Shown: positions 1 through 7,568 of the stretch, piece by piece
Layout of the letters: every line of letters starts with the position of its first letter
Numbering within the stretch: the first letter of the stretch is position 1
Assembly: GCA_001629255.1 (NCBI GenBank)
Contig: LURZ01000009.1
Span: forward strand, 114,227 to 146,453
DNA: 32,227 bases
Origin: Marine group II euryarchaeote REDSEA-S42_B7
Lineage (GTDB): Archaea > Thermoplasmatota > Poseidoniia > Poseidoniales > Thalassarchaeaceae
Reading direction: 5' to 3'
The notes under the pieces: model-generated
The model's input: the letters and a program-made list of their open reading frames with translations, nothing else
Database searches by the model: none
What the model was told of the DNA's origin: nothing
Made by a program: the position numbers and the translations under genes

Positions 1-2
1 GT

Positions 3-377
3 CTTCTTCATCACTGGGTTATGATACGTCCATGGGATGGTTTTGTCATTGGATTAGTCGGTTTTGATAGAGTTACTAGATCTAAGAGGGCGACTTGGAA
101 TTTGGGATATTGGGTAAGGAGCTCTGAACAGAGACACGGATATGCCAGGCGAAGTATAGACTCGGTTCTAGATTGGTTGGGACAGGTCGGCGAAATGATT
201 GTAGAAGTCAAGGTAGACCCTAACAATACAGCCGGCTCAAAGACCGTGTATAGAACCGTAAGGAAATGGAAAGGAGAAAGATGCGTTTCGGGAGATTCAC
301 CGATCACTGTTGCTGGAATCAGGACAATGCACGAGTGCCATTTGATAGAGCTGGGGCCCGGAGCACCCACATCATAG
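3..377 (+). CDS. GNAT-family N-acetyltransferase (RimJ/RimL-like), 5' partial
   Basis: Only the C-terminal ~124 residues are present; the frame is open to the left edge, so the real start lies outside the window. The segment IGLVGFDRV followed by NLGYWVRSSEQRHGYARRS is the core of the GNAT fold: the GYWV strand leads into the acetyl-CoA pyrophosphate-binding Q-R-x-G-x-A loop and its helix. The NLGYW pattern is typical of RimJ/RimL-type enzymes that acetylate protein N-termini or small amines. The substrate cannot be read from the sequence. The stop codon TAG is at 375-377, and aceE starts 49 bases downstream on the same strand. The family call is fairly secure; the specific function is unknown. 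Confidence 0.75.
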   Translation, partial: LLHHWVMIRPWDGFVIGLVGFDRVTRSKRATWNLGYWVRSSEQRHGYARRSIDSVLDWLGQVGEMIVEVKVDPNNTAGSKTVYRTVRKWKGERCVSGDSPITVAGIRTMHECHLIELGPGAPTS

Positions 378-426
378 GCAGACACAACCGTCGACCCATT
401 CAAAAAACACCTCTTTACTGGAGATT

Positions 427-3105
427 ATGCCCAACAGGGCAGTGATTGCCATGACCCCCCCAGAACCCCGACAGACTCTTCCCGATGTGGACCCAGAGGA
501 GACCGATGAATGGCTGGAATCCTTGAGGACCCTAGCATCATCACAGGGCACGTCGAGGGCGCGACTACTCCTACAGGAGGTAATGTCAGAAGCGTCTTCC
601 TTGGGTATTGATATTTCCCCATCTAGAACCCCGTACCTTAATTCAATTTCCATCGAGCAACAGTCTCCATATCCAGGAAACCTAACATTGGAGAAGAAGA
701 TTCAGAATTACGTACTCTGGAATGCGGCCGCTATGGTCTCAGACGCGAACAGGAGAATGGACGGGATAGGCGGCCATATTTCCACTTACGCCTCAAGCTC
801 GACTTTGTACGAAGTAGGATTCCAGCATATATTCAGAGGAAAGGATTTCAATGGCATTGGAGATGCGTTATTCATCCAGGGACACGCTAGTCCTGGAATT
901 TATGCTCGAGCATTCCTAGAAGGAAGAATTTCCACAGATCAGGTTTCAAAATTCAGGCAGGAGGCCTTCGTGGAGGGACTATCTTCATATCCCCATCCAC
1001 GACTAATGCCAGAATTCTGGGAGTATCCCACCGTTTCGATGGGTCTAGGGCCACTTGGTGCCGTAATGCAGGCAAGATTCTGGAAGTATCTCGATCAAAG
1101 AGGAATCGCGGATACATCGGAGAGTCGTGTTTTCGCCTTCTTAGGGGACGGAGAGATGGACGAACCAGAGTCAATAGCTTCCATAGCAGTAGCAGGTAGG
1201 GAAAAGTTGGACAATCTAATCGTAGTAGTAAATTGCAATTTACAGAGGCTAGACGGTCCTGTAAGAGGGAATTCCAGCATCATCCAGGAATTAGAGGGCC
1301 TCTATCGAGGAGCGGGATGGACAGTAATCAAGCTAATCTGGGGGTCAGGATGGGACAGAGTATTCCAAAGAGACACGAAAGGAGAGCTTCTGGAGAAGAT
1401 GGAGAGTATCCCTGATGGGGACTGGCAACGACTCAGCACTCTATCAATCGACGATTTCCGAGAAGAGATGTTCTCTGGAAGCGAGTCTCTGAAGGCCCTA
1501 GGAACCTCAATTTCTGATTCCGAGATGGAAGGTCTTACCAGAGGGGGGCACGATCCGGTAAAGGTATATTCTGCATACAAATCAGCAATTTCTGCACAGG
1601 GTCCAGCTGTAATTTTAGCACATACAGTGAAAGGCTGGGGAATCGATTCTTTCGAGGCTAGGAACTCAAGCCACCAGAAGAAGAAGATGACTATCGACGA
1701 CCTGAAAGCTTACCGTGATGCTCTGGAGATTGATATCGAGGATTCCAGACTCGAAGAAAATCCCTTCGTCGCACTAGAAAAGGACTCGGATGTGATCAAG
1801 TATCTGATCGAAAGAAGAACTGCACTCGGTGGGTATCTCCCCTCGAGAAAACCCTTGAAAATTAACTTCGATCTTCCCGGACGAGAGATATATTCAGCAT
1901 TCGACCAGGGTACCCCAGAAGGTCAAGAGGTTTCTACAACCATGGCTTTCGTTCGCCTGCTAAGAAATCTGATGAAATCAGAGATAGGCCCAAGAGTCGT
2001 GCCCATCATTCCAGATGAAGGTAGAACTTTCGGAATGGATCCACTATTCAGCGAGTTTGAGATCTTCGCTTCTAGAGGCCAGAAGTACACTCCAGTGGAC
2101 CATAAGATGCTCCTAAACTACAAAGAGTCGGAATCAGGGCAGGTCCTTCAGGAAGGAATTTCGGAGGCAGGAGCCATTGCCTCATGGATATCAAGTGCTA
2201 CTTCGTATTCTAGTGCAAACGCTGCTACCATTCCTTTCTACACCTTCTACTCAATGTTCGGATTTCAGAGGGTAGGGGATCAGATTTGGAGTGCTGCAGA
2301 CGCTCGCGCGCGCGGCTTCCTGATGGGCGCGACAGCAGGGCGGACCACGCTTAACGGAGAGGGTCTACAACATCAGGATGGACACAGCCTACTAATGGCC
2401 TCGGCAGTTCCTTACTGTCGAGCGTGGGATCCTGCATATGCCTACGAGCTAGCCTCTATCATCAGACATGGAATAGATGAGATGTGGGGCGAGAATCTTG
2501 ATGTCTTCCACTATGTGATGCTTTACAACGAGAATCAGCAGCAGATGCCAAAGCCACCTGACGTGGATGATGGCATCGTCAGGGGAGCGTACAAAATAGA
2601 AGAATTGGGAAAGGGAAGAAAAAAGATTAGACTACTCGGATCAGGCCCAATCCTAAGGAACGTTAGGGAAGCAGCCTCGGAACTACTCAGTGAACACGGG
2701 ATATCATCAGAGGTTTGGTCCGTTACCTCCTACGGAGAACTTCGCAGGGAAGGTCTTGAGCATGAAAGATCAAGACGCCTGGATCCTGAAATTTCCGAAG
2801 AACCATACGTCTCCAGATGTTTTGGAGACGAAACGCCCACAGTCGCTACTTCTGACTACATCTGCTCCGTCCCTGAGATGATTCAGAGATGGATAGGGGG
2901 CAGATACATTGTACTCGGAACAGATGGGTTTGGAAGATCGGACACACGGGAAGCCCTTCGTTCGTTTTTCGAAATAGATACAAACAGCATTGTTGTTGCA
3001 TCGATTTCGGCATTGGAGCAGGAAGGAACATTACCTTCTGGCACGGTAGAGAAAGAATTGGAAAAGAGGAATCTAAACAAAGAGAGAATAGACAAGACAG
3101 AGTGA
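427..3105 (+). CDS. aceE: Pyruvate dehydrogenase E1 component, homodimeric (AceE) type
   Basis: This is the 892-residue thiamine-diphosphate enzyme that decarboxylates pyruvate and transfers the acetyl group to lipoyl-E2. From memory the E. coli enzyme is about 887 residues, and similarity runs end to end. The ThDP motif is intact (GDG at 240-242, NCN at 269-271). The catalytic residues known from E. coli AceE all have counterparts: His117 (GGH), His153 (QGH), His416 (SSHQKKKM), Glu580 (GISEAGA) and His653 (QDGHS). The acidic N-terminal segment (DVDPEETDEW), which docks the E2 subunit in the bacterial enzyme, is also kept. Start chosen at ATG 427 with GGAG just upstream; ATG 451 is an alternative. 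No E2 or E3 gene lies in the window. The gene overlaps the next one by four bases. A bacterial-type homodimeric E1 in an archaeal context suggests horizontal acquisition (inference). Confidence 0.96.
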   Translation: MPNRAVIAMTPPEPRQTLPDVDPEETDEWLESLRTLASSQGTSRARLLLQEVMSEASSLGIDISPSRTPYLNSISIEQQSPYPGNLTLEKKIQNYVLWNAAAMVSDANRRMDGIGGHISTYASSSTLYEVGFQHIFRGKDFNGIGDALFIQGHASPGIYARAFLEGRISTDQVSKFRQEAFVEGLSSYPHPRLMPEFWEYPTVSMGLGPLGAVMQARFWKYLDQRGIADTSESRVFAFLGDGEMDEPESIASIAVAGREKLDNLIVVVNCNLQRLDGPVRGNSSIIQELEGLYRGAGWTVIKLIWGSGWDRVFQRDTKGELLEKMESIPDGDWQRLSTLSIDDFREEMFSGSESLKALGTSISDSEMEGLTRGGHDPVKVYSAYKSAISAQGPAVILAHTVKGWGIDSFEARNSSHQKKKMTIDDLKAYRDALEIDIEDSRLEENPFVALEKDSDVIKYLIERRTALGGYLPSRKPLKINFDLPGREIYSAFDQGTPEGQEVSTTMAFVRLLRNLMKSEIGPRVVPIIPDEGRTFGMDPLFSEFEIFASRGQKYTPVDHKMLLNYKESESGQVLQEGISEAGAIASWISSATSYSSANAATIPFYTFYSMFGFQRVGDQIWSAADARARGFLMGATAGRTTLNGEGLQHQDGHSLLMASAVPYCRAWDPAYAYELASIIRHGIDEMWGENLDVFHYVMLYNENQQQMPKPPDVDDGIVRGAYKIEELGKGRKKIRLLGSGPILRNVREAASELLSEHGISSEVWSVTSYGELRREGLEHERSRRLDPEISEEPYVSRCFGDETPTVATSDYICSVPEMIQRWIGGRYIVLGTDGFGRSDTREALRSFFEIDTNSIVVASISALEQEGTLPSGTVEKELEKRNLNKERIDKTE

Positions 3106-3596
3106 TTACATTGGGTAGAGTCTCAAACGCTTTCAGATTCACGTTTAGATGGGTTCCATGGGTCATCACGGGCGCTTCGTTAGCCTATCGTAGACTCCCG
3201 GATAAATCTCAGAACGAAATCAGAGAAGTAGCAAAGGAGCCACGTAAGTGGGGGGAGGGGTTGGAGAAGGCTTGGGATGCTTCGAGAATAGGGGCCGATC
3301 ATTTTCAAAAGACCTCAGGAACATTGGCAAACATACTGATTGGGAGAAGGGTCAGTAGAAAGGAGAGAATTCAGGCTAGAGACGACTTGGCTGCTTTGAG
3401 TTTAGTAGTGCCTCCTCTGAGAGTTTTCATGATTCCAGGAAGTCAGATTCTGCTGGGGATAATGGCACGAGTCACTCCATGGCGACTAGTTCCTGATGCT
3501 TGGATTCCTCTGAACGCTCTGAAGAAGATCAGGGAGGAAGAAACACCTTCTTTGGATCAAGAAAGCACCCAAGTTCGAAGGATGCTCGGCAGATAA
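3102..3596 (+). CDS. Small protein with LETM1-like domain
   Basis: The protein has 164 residues from GTG 3102; this start shares GTGA with the aceE stop (TGA 3103-3105), so translation is probably coupled. TTG 3111 is an alternative. Residues about 75-137 match the shape of the LETM1 ribosome-binding-like domain: a short helix ending ILIGRRVSRKERIQARDDL, then LVVPPLRVFMIPGSQILLG, then VTPWRLVPDAWIP. In LETM1 the same order is seen: L-x-G-x-x-L-T-R-R-E-R, a Val-Pro-Phe helix with a second proline, and a Phe-Pro/Leu-Pro end. In mitochondria LETM1 acts in K+/H+ (or Ca2+/H+) homeostasis and contacts ribosomes; the role here is unknown. The N-terminal 30 residues are aromatic/hydrophobic (FRFTFRWVPWVITGASLAY) and could associate with the membrane. 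The assignment rests on motif recognition only. Confidence 0.6.
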   Translation: MITLGRVSNAFRFTFRWVPWVITGASLAYRRLPDKSQNEIREVAKEPRKWGEGLEKAWDASRIGADHFQKTSGTLANILIGRRVSRKERIQARDDLAALSLVVPPLRVFMIPGSQILLGIMARVTPWRLVPDAWIPLNALKKIREEETPSLDQESTQVRRMLGR

Positions 3597-3597
3597 C

Positions 3598-4308
3598 TCA
3601 TTCAATCATAGTGATATTGGAAAGGAAGTAGTTATGCTTCAACGCATCTTCTAGACTAATCCAGTCTGGCACCTCGCCCTTGAAATCATCATATCTATGT
3701 CCAGGAATCAATCTCCAATCCTTAGGCAGACTACTGAGAACCTGCTTGGCTTTAATCAAGCTCCTCTGCTGTGCTTGGGGGGGGTCTCCCCCGGGAAGAT
3801 CCACCCTCCCAGCGCTCCTGACGAAGAGAAGGTCACCAGCATGGTAGACTCCATGTCCGTGGAAGGTTACGTGACCAGGTGCATGACCAGGTGAGTGAGT
3901 AACAGTAATCTCAATACATCCTGCCGACCATTTCACGCTTTCCCCGGGTTCACAATCCCAAGTATTGGTGAAGTCCACCTTTCTGAAGACAATATTCCCC
4001 AATAGGCTAGGCACTCTTGCATCTTCATGCCCCCAGACCTCAAGATCTGGGAATCTATCGATCATTCCTGGAAATCCTGCTGCATGGTCTCGATGAGTAT
4101 GCGTATACAGGAGGTGTGTAGGTCGGAGCCCTTCTTCTTCTAACTTAGAGCACCACTTCTCGGCGTCGAATGGATCAACGATTGCGACGATTTCATTGGC
4201 TCGGTCCACGAAGCCAGTATTCATGTTCATCAGGTTGCCCATTTGGGTTACCCAGACCTCTACTCCATCTTCCCAAATCGAAGTATGAAACTCTCCCTCG
4301 GACAGCAT
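3598..4308 (-). CDS. Metallo-beta-lactamase-fold hydrolase (glyoxalase II-like)
   Basis: The protein has 236 residues with a complete dinuclear-metal site. The HxHxDH signature lies at residues 70-75 (YTHTHRDHAAG), followed by the SPGHAPGH histidine, the aspartate of YHAGDLLF and the last histidine of IPGHRYDD. This pattern is typical of glyoxalase II/hydroxyacylglutathione hydrolase-like and related thioester hydrolases; the substrate is not evident. The frame stays open upstream to 4425, but that would overlap leuS. ATG 4308, preceded by GAGG, gives a normal family N-terminus. The stop codon is one base from the stop of the convergent LETM1-like gene, and the start faces leuS across a short divergent promoter region. 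Confidence 0.88.
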   Translation of the reverse strand: MLSEGEFHTSIWEDGVEVWVTQMGNLMNMNTGFVDRANEIVAIVDPFDAEKWCSKLEEEGLRPTHLLYTHTHRDHAAGFPGMIDRFPDLEVWGHEDARVPSLLGNIVFRKVDFTNTWDCEPGESVKWSAGCIEITVTHSPGHAPGHVTFHGHGVYHAGDLLFVRSAGRVDLPGGDPPQAQQRSLIKAKQVLSSLPKDWRLIPGHRYDDFKGEVPDWISLEDALKHNYFLSNITMIE

Positions 4309-4343
4309 GAACCTCGCGAGTAAGACATAGGACAAAGTCGTAA

Positions 4344-4353
4344 TGCATATACA
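4344..4353. promoter_or_regulatory. Putative shared TATA element between the MBL hydrolase and leuS
   Basis: TGCATATACA reads TGTATATGCA on the other strand, so it is TATA-like in both directions. Its centre is about 33 nt before the proposed leuS start (4382) and about 40 nt before the MBL start (4308). That spacing suits an archaeal TATA box with a very short leader, and argues against the upstream in-frame ATG at 4343 as the leuS start. This is an inference from sequence only. Confidence 0.35.
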
Positions 4354-4381
4354 AGCGATACTAAGCGCTAAGTTTGAGCAA

Positions 4382-7198
4382 ATGCCATACGACGCCCAAG
4401 AGATCGAATCCAGATGGCAGAACAAATGGTCCGAAGACAGGGTATTCGACGCTGAGATTGATGACTCTAAACCTAAGTTCTACTGCCTTGAGATGTTCCC
4501 ATATCCATCTGGGCACATGCATATGGGCCATGTCAGGAACTACTCTATCGGCGATGCGATGGCACGCTTCCAGAGATTAATGGGAAAGAACGTACTCTAT
4601 CCGATGGGGTATGACTCATTCGGAATGCCAGCGGAGAATGCCGCTAAGAAAGAAGGCGGGCATCCTCATGATGTCACACATTGCAACATCTCTAGCATTC
4701 GTTCTGACCAAGAAAGGATGGGCTACTCATACGATTGGAGGAGATTCCTGGCGACATCGGATGTGGATTACTACCGTTGGAACCAGGAGATGTTCCTAAT
4801 GCTCAATGAAAGGGGTCTGATTGAGCGGAAATCGGCTCCGGTAAACTGGTGCATTGACTGTGATACCGTTCTGGCTAACGAGCAGGTAAGAAACAATAGA
4901 TGCTGGAGATGCGGATTGGAAGTAGTCCAAAGAGACATGGCACAGTGGTTCGTAAGGATGACTGAGTACTCTGACGAGTTGCTCGATGAACTCGAAAATA
5001 TTTCGTTCCCCGAGAACGTTAAGGCTATGCAAAGGAACTGGATTGGGCGTTCCAACGGAGCCCATATCGACTTCCAAGTGGTCGACTCTTCATCAGTAAT
5101 TGGAGCGTTTACTACCAGGCCTGACACCATTTTCGGAGTCACTTTCCTCACTCTGTCGCCAGAGCATCCATTGTGTGAAGAATTGTGTTCAGGTAGTGAG
5201 TGGGAAGAAGGATGGAGAGCCCTCAAAGAAGAATGCTCACGAATGTCTGAGTTCGAGAGAGTAAACATGCTGAAGGAGAAGAAGGGTGTCTTCCTAGGGA
5301 GGCATGCAATCAATCCACTGAACAATGAGAGGGTTCCAATATACGCTGGTAATTTCGTGGTTTCTACTTATGGAACGGGAGCGGTTATGGCAGTCCCGGG
5401 TCACGATCAAAGAGACTTCGATTTCGCAACCGAGTACGATCTTGAGATAAGGAGGGTACTTGAGGAAAAACGCGATGGCGGCATCAACGAACCAATGAAT
5501 AGGGCATTCGAAGGATACGGCCCAATGGTCAATTCTCCAGTAAACGGTTTTGACGGACTCTCCGGAGATGAAGCAAAGAATGCCGTAATTTCCGCTCTAG
5601 AAGAGAAGCAAGCAGGACATGGCAAAGTTGAGTATCGACTGAAGGATTGGCTACTGAGCAGACAGAGGTTCTGGGGGACTCCTATCCCCATGATTCATTG
5701 CAAAACATGTGGAATTGTCCCTGTACCTCGGGAAGATCTTCCGGTTGAGCTACCCCTAGAGGTAGTGTTCACTGAAGACCAAAGTGGCAATCCTCTCGAG
5801 TCGCATCATAGCTTTGTGCAGACCATCTGTCCTAAATGCGGAAGTGAAGCAAGGCGAGAGACCGATACTATGGACACATTCTACGACTCATCATGGTATT
5901 TCATGAGATTTTGCGACGCAAACAACGACGAATCCCCGTTCGATCGCTCTGCTGTAGATTATTGGATGGATGGCGGAGTTGACCTGTACATAGGGGGGAT
6001 AGAACACGCTGTCATGCATCTACTCTATGCTAGATTCTTCACAAAATTCACCAGAGATGCTGGGATGAACAAGGTCGGTGAACCATTCGGAAGGTTGGTC
6101 TGTCAGGGCATGCTCAATGCTCCTGCTCCGTACTGCTCTGATTGCAATTCTGAGTACCATGTTGACTACTTCGAATCCGCTTGTCCGACGTGCGGAAAAG
6201 AACTTTCCAGCAGATCAGCAAAAATGAGCAAATCTCTTGGAAACACCGTTAGCCCCGAAGAGATGATTTCTAGATTCGGAGCGGATACGGTAAGGCTGTT
6301 CATTCTATTCGGTGCTAATCCTGAGGCAGGAATGGACTGGTCTGATAGCGCCTTGGAAGCTAACCATCGCCAAATCAACTCTCTTTTCGACGCCATCGAT
6401 GAAGCGATGGCACTATCGGATGCTCCGAATCAGAATAAATGGATCGAAGCAATGTCCGATGTCAGTCTAAGGGAGGGGGTGATGATAAGCCACTTCGAAA
6501 TGCTATCGGATTGGAATTGGTACCTTCGAAGAGGGGGTCAAGATAGAACTACTGCAATGAAATTCTTAGAGGGATGGATTCCAATGCTCGCCCCCGCAAC
6601 ACCTCACATCGCAGAGGAATTCTGGAATATGTTCGGCGGAAAAGACCTCCTTGCAGCACTTGAGATTCCTATTCTCAGCATCGAATCAGATGACTTGCAC
6701 AACTTGGCCGAAGAGGAATACGTGAAGAACATCATATCCAGTGCGAGGAATCTCAGGAATCTGGCAGAGAGACACTCCAAGAAACCGATTTCCAGAGTAG
6801 TCATACAGACGTCTCCAATTTGGAAATCGGATCTAGCATCGGAGGCTATCAAACTTCATTTATCTGAGTTTGACTTCAAAGCAAACGGTCAGGAGCACGT
6901 CAAATCTCTGGAAATATTCAATGAAGAGTCAATAAGAGGGGAAGTTTTTCGAACGTGGAACTCTATTGCAGTCGGAGGAAAGAAAACTAGAGGGAAAATC
7001 TACACTTGGTCAGATAGATCCAGATATCTACTATCAGAGGGAATCGATGAATTAAGTATAATCTCTGCTAACTCAGATTTCATTGCATCAGCCCTAGGAG
7101 TCGAGGATGTCGAAGCCTACAGGGTAGGAGAAGGAGAAGACGTCGGGGAGAAGGCAAGAATTTCCTTCCCATTAGAACCCGGAATTGCTTTCCTGTAG
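4382..7198 (+). CDS. leuS: Leucyl-tRNA synthetase, bacterial type
   Basis: This 938-residue class Ia synthetase charges tRNA-Leu. The N-terminus DAQEIESRWQNKW, the HIGH-like motif HMGH (47-50) inside PYPSGHMHMGHVRNYSIGD, and KMSKS at 614-618 are all of bacterial LeuRS form, not the archaeal/eukaryotic form. The CP1 editing domain is present, with TTRPDT at 244-249 and GTGAVMAVPGHDQRD from 331. Three Cys clusters look zinc-binding: CIDC...CWRC near the start, HCKTC...CPKC, and CSDC...CPTC just before KMSKS. The anticodon-binding helix bundle and a C-terminal domain follow. ATG 4343 would add 13 residues; 4382 fits the family N-terminus and the upstream TATA-like element better. The DCC protein starts seven bases downstream. 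Bacterial origin is inferred from motif style. Confidence 0.96.
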   Translation: MPYDAQEIESRWQNKWSEDRVFDAEIDDSKPKFYCLEMFPYPSGHMHMGHVRNYSIGDAMARFQRLMGKNVLYPMGYDSFGMPAENAAKKEGGHPHDVTHCNISSIRSDQERMGYSYDWRRFLATSDVDYYRWNQEMFLMLNERGLIERKSAPVNWCIDCDTVLANEQVRNNRCWRCGLEVVQRDMAQWFVRMTEYSDELLDELENISFPENVKAMQRNWIGRSNGAHIDFQVVDSSSVIGAFTTRPDTIFGVTFLTLSPEHPLCEELCSGSEWEEGWRALKEECSRMSEFERVNMLKEKKGVFLGRHAINPLNNERVPIYAGNFVVSTYGTGAVMAVPGHDQRDFDFATEYDLEIRRVLEEKRDGGINEPMNRAFEGYGPMVNSPVNGFDGLSGDEAKNAVISALEEKQAGHGKVEYRLKDWLLSRQRFWGTPIPMIHCKTCGIVPVPREDLPVELPLEVVFTEDQSGNPLESHHSFVQTICPKCGSEARRETDTMDTFYDSSWYFMRFCDANNDESPFDRSAVDYWMDGGVDLYIGGIEHAVMHLLYARFFTKFTRDAGMNKVGEPFGRLVCQGMLNAPAPYCSDCNSEYHVDYFESACPTCGKELSSRSAKMSKSLGNTVSPEEMISRFGADTVRLFILFGANPEAGMDWSDSALEANHRQINSLFDAIDEAMALSDAPNQNKWIEAMSDVSLREGVMISHFEMLSDWNWYLRRGGQDRTTAMKFLEGWIPMLAPATPHIAEEFWNMFGGKDLLAALEIPILSIESDDLHNLAEEEYVKNIISSARNLRNLAERHSKKPISRVVIQTSPIWKSDLASEAIKLHLSEFDFKANGQEHVKSLEIFNEESIRGEVFRTWNSIAVGGKKTRGKIYTWSDRSRYLLSEGIDELSIISANSDFIASALGVEDVEAYRVGEGEDVGEKARISFPLEPGIAFL

Positions 7199-7202
7199 GT
7201 GA
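7198..7202 (+). promoter_or_regulatory. Ribosome binding site of the DCC-family gene
   Basis: GGTGA lies three bases before ATG 7206, and its first G is the last base of the leuS stop codon (TAG 7196-7198). It supports the 7206 start and co-transcription with leuS. Confidence 0.55.
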
Positions 7203-7205
7203 ATC

Positions 7206-7550
7206 ATGGCTGCAAAATCTACTACCACCGTCCTTTTCGATGACCAATGCGGCAAATGTAGCAGATGGGCAGATTTTATCCAGAAAAGAGACCCGAATTC
7301 GAGAGTAAACTTAGTGGGCCAGAACAGCGAACAAGGAAAGGAGATTTTACTAAACATCCCAAAAGAAATGGAGGGACTGGATTCTATTTTTTTGATTTCT
7401 AATGACGGGAGATGGTTCCCTAAGAGCGCTGCAATTTGGAGAGTATGCAGACAACTGGCGTTTCCATGGTCTTTAGCATCAACAATGTTCCTCGTACCTT
7501 GGCCAATTCGGGACCTATTCTACGATGCTTATGCAAGAATGAGAAAGTAG
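7206..7550 (+). CDS. DCC-family (DUF393) thiol-disulfide oxidoreductase-like protein
   Basis: The protein has 114 residues. The N-terminal strand followed by D-D-Q-C-G-K-C (LFDDQCGKCSRW, Cys15 and Cys18) is the family hallmark of DCC proteins: a thioredoxin-like CxxC after an Asp-rich turn. The following FIQKRDPNSRVNLV and the C-terminal FPKSAAIWRVCRQL / PIRDLFYDAYARMRK segments also match the family. Members are predicted redox proteins with no settled substrate. It is cytoplasmic, as there is no signal peptide. It follows leuS at once and is followed 18 bases later by the TPD nuclease gene, so the three probably form one transcript. Confidence 0.8.
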   Translation: MAAKSTTTVLFDDQCGKCSRWADFIQKRDPNSRVNLVGQNSEQGKEILLNIPKEMEGLDSIFLISNDGRWFPKSAAIWRVCRQLAFPWSLASTMFLVPWPIRDLFYDAYARMRK

Positions 7551-7568
7551 TCTCTGACAGATGGGTTC

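Noticed and set aside
4309-4425. Longer N-terminus of the MBL hydrolase (to 4425), which looks hydrophobic like a signal peptide
   Set aside because: It would overlap the leuS coding start on the other strand, and a GAGG-preceded ATG at 4308 gives a normal family N-terminus.
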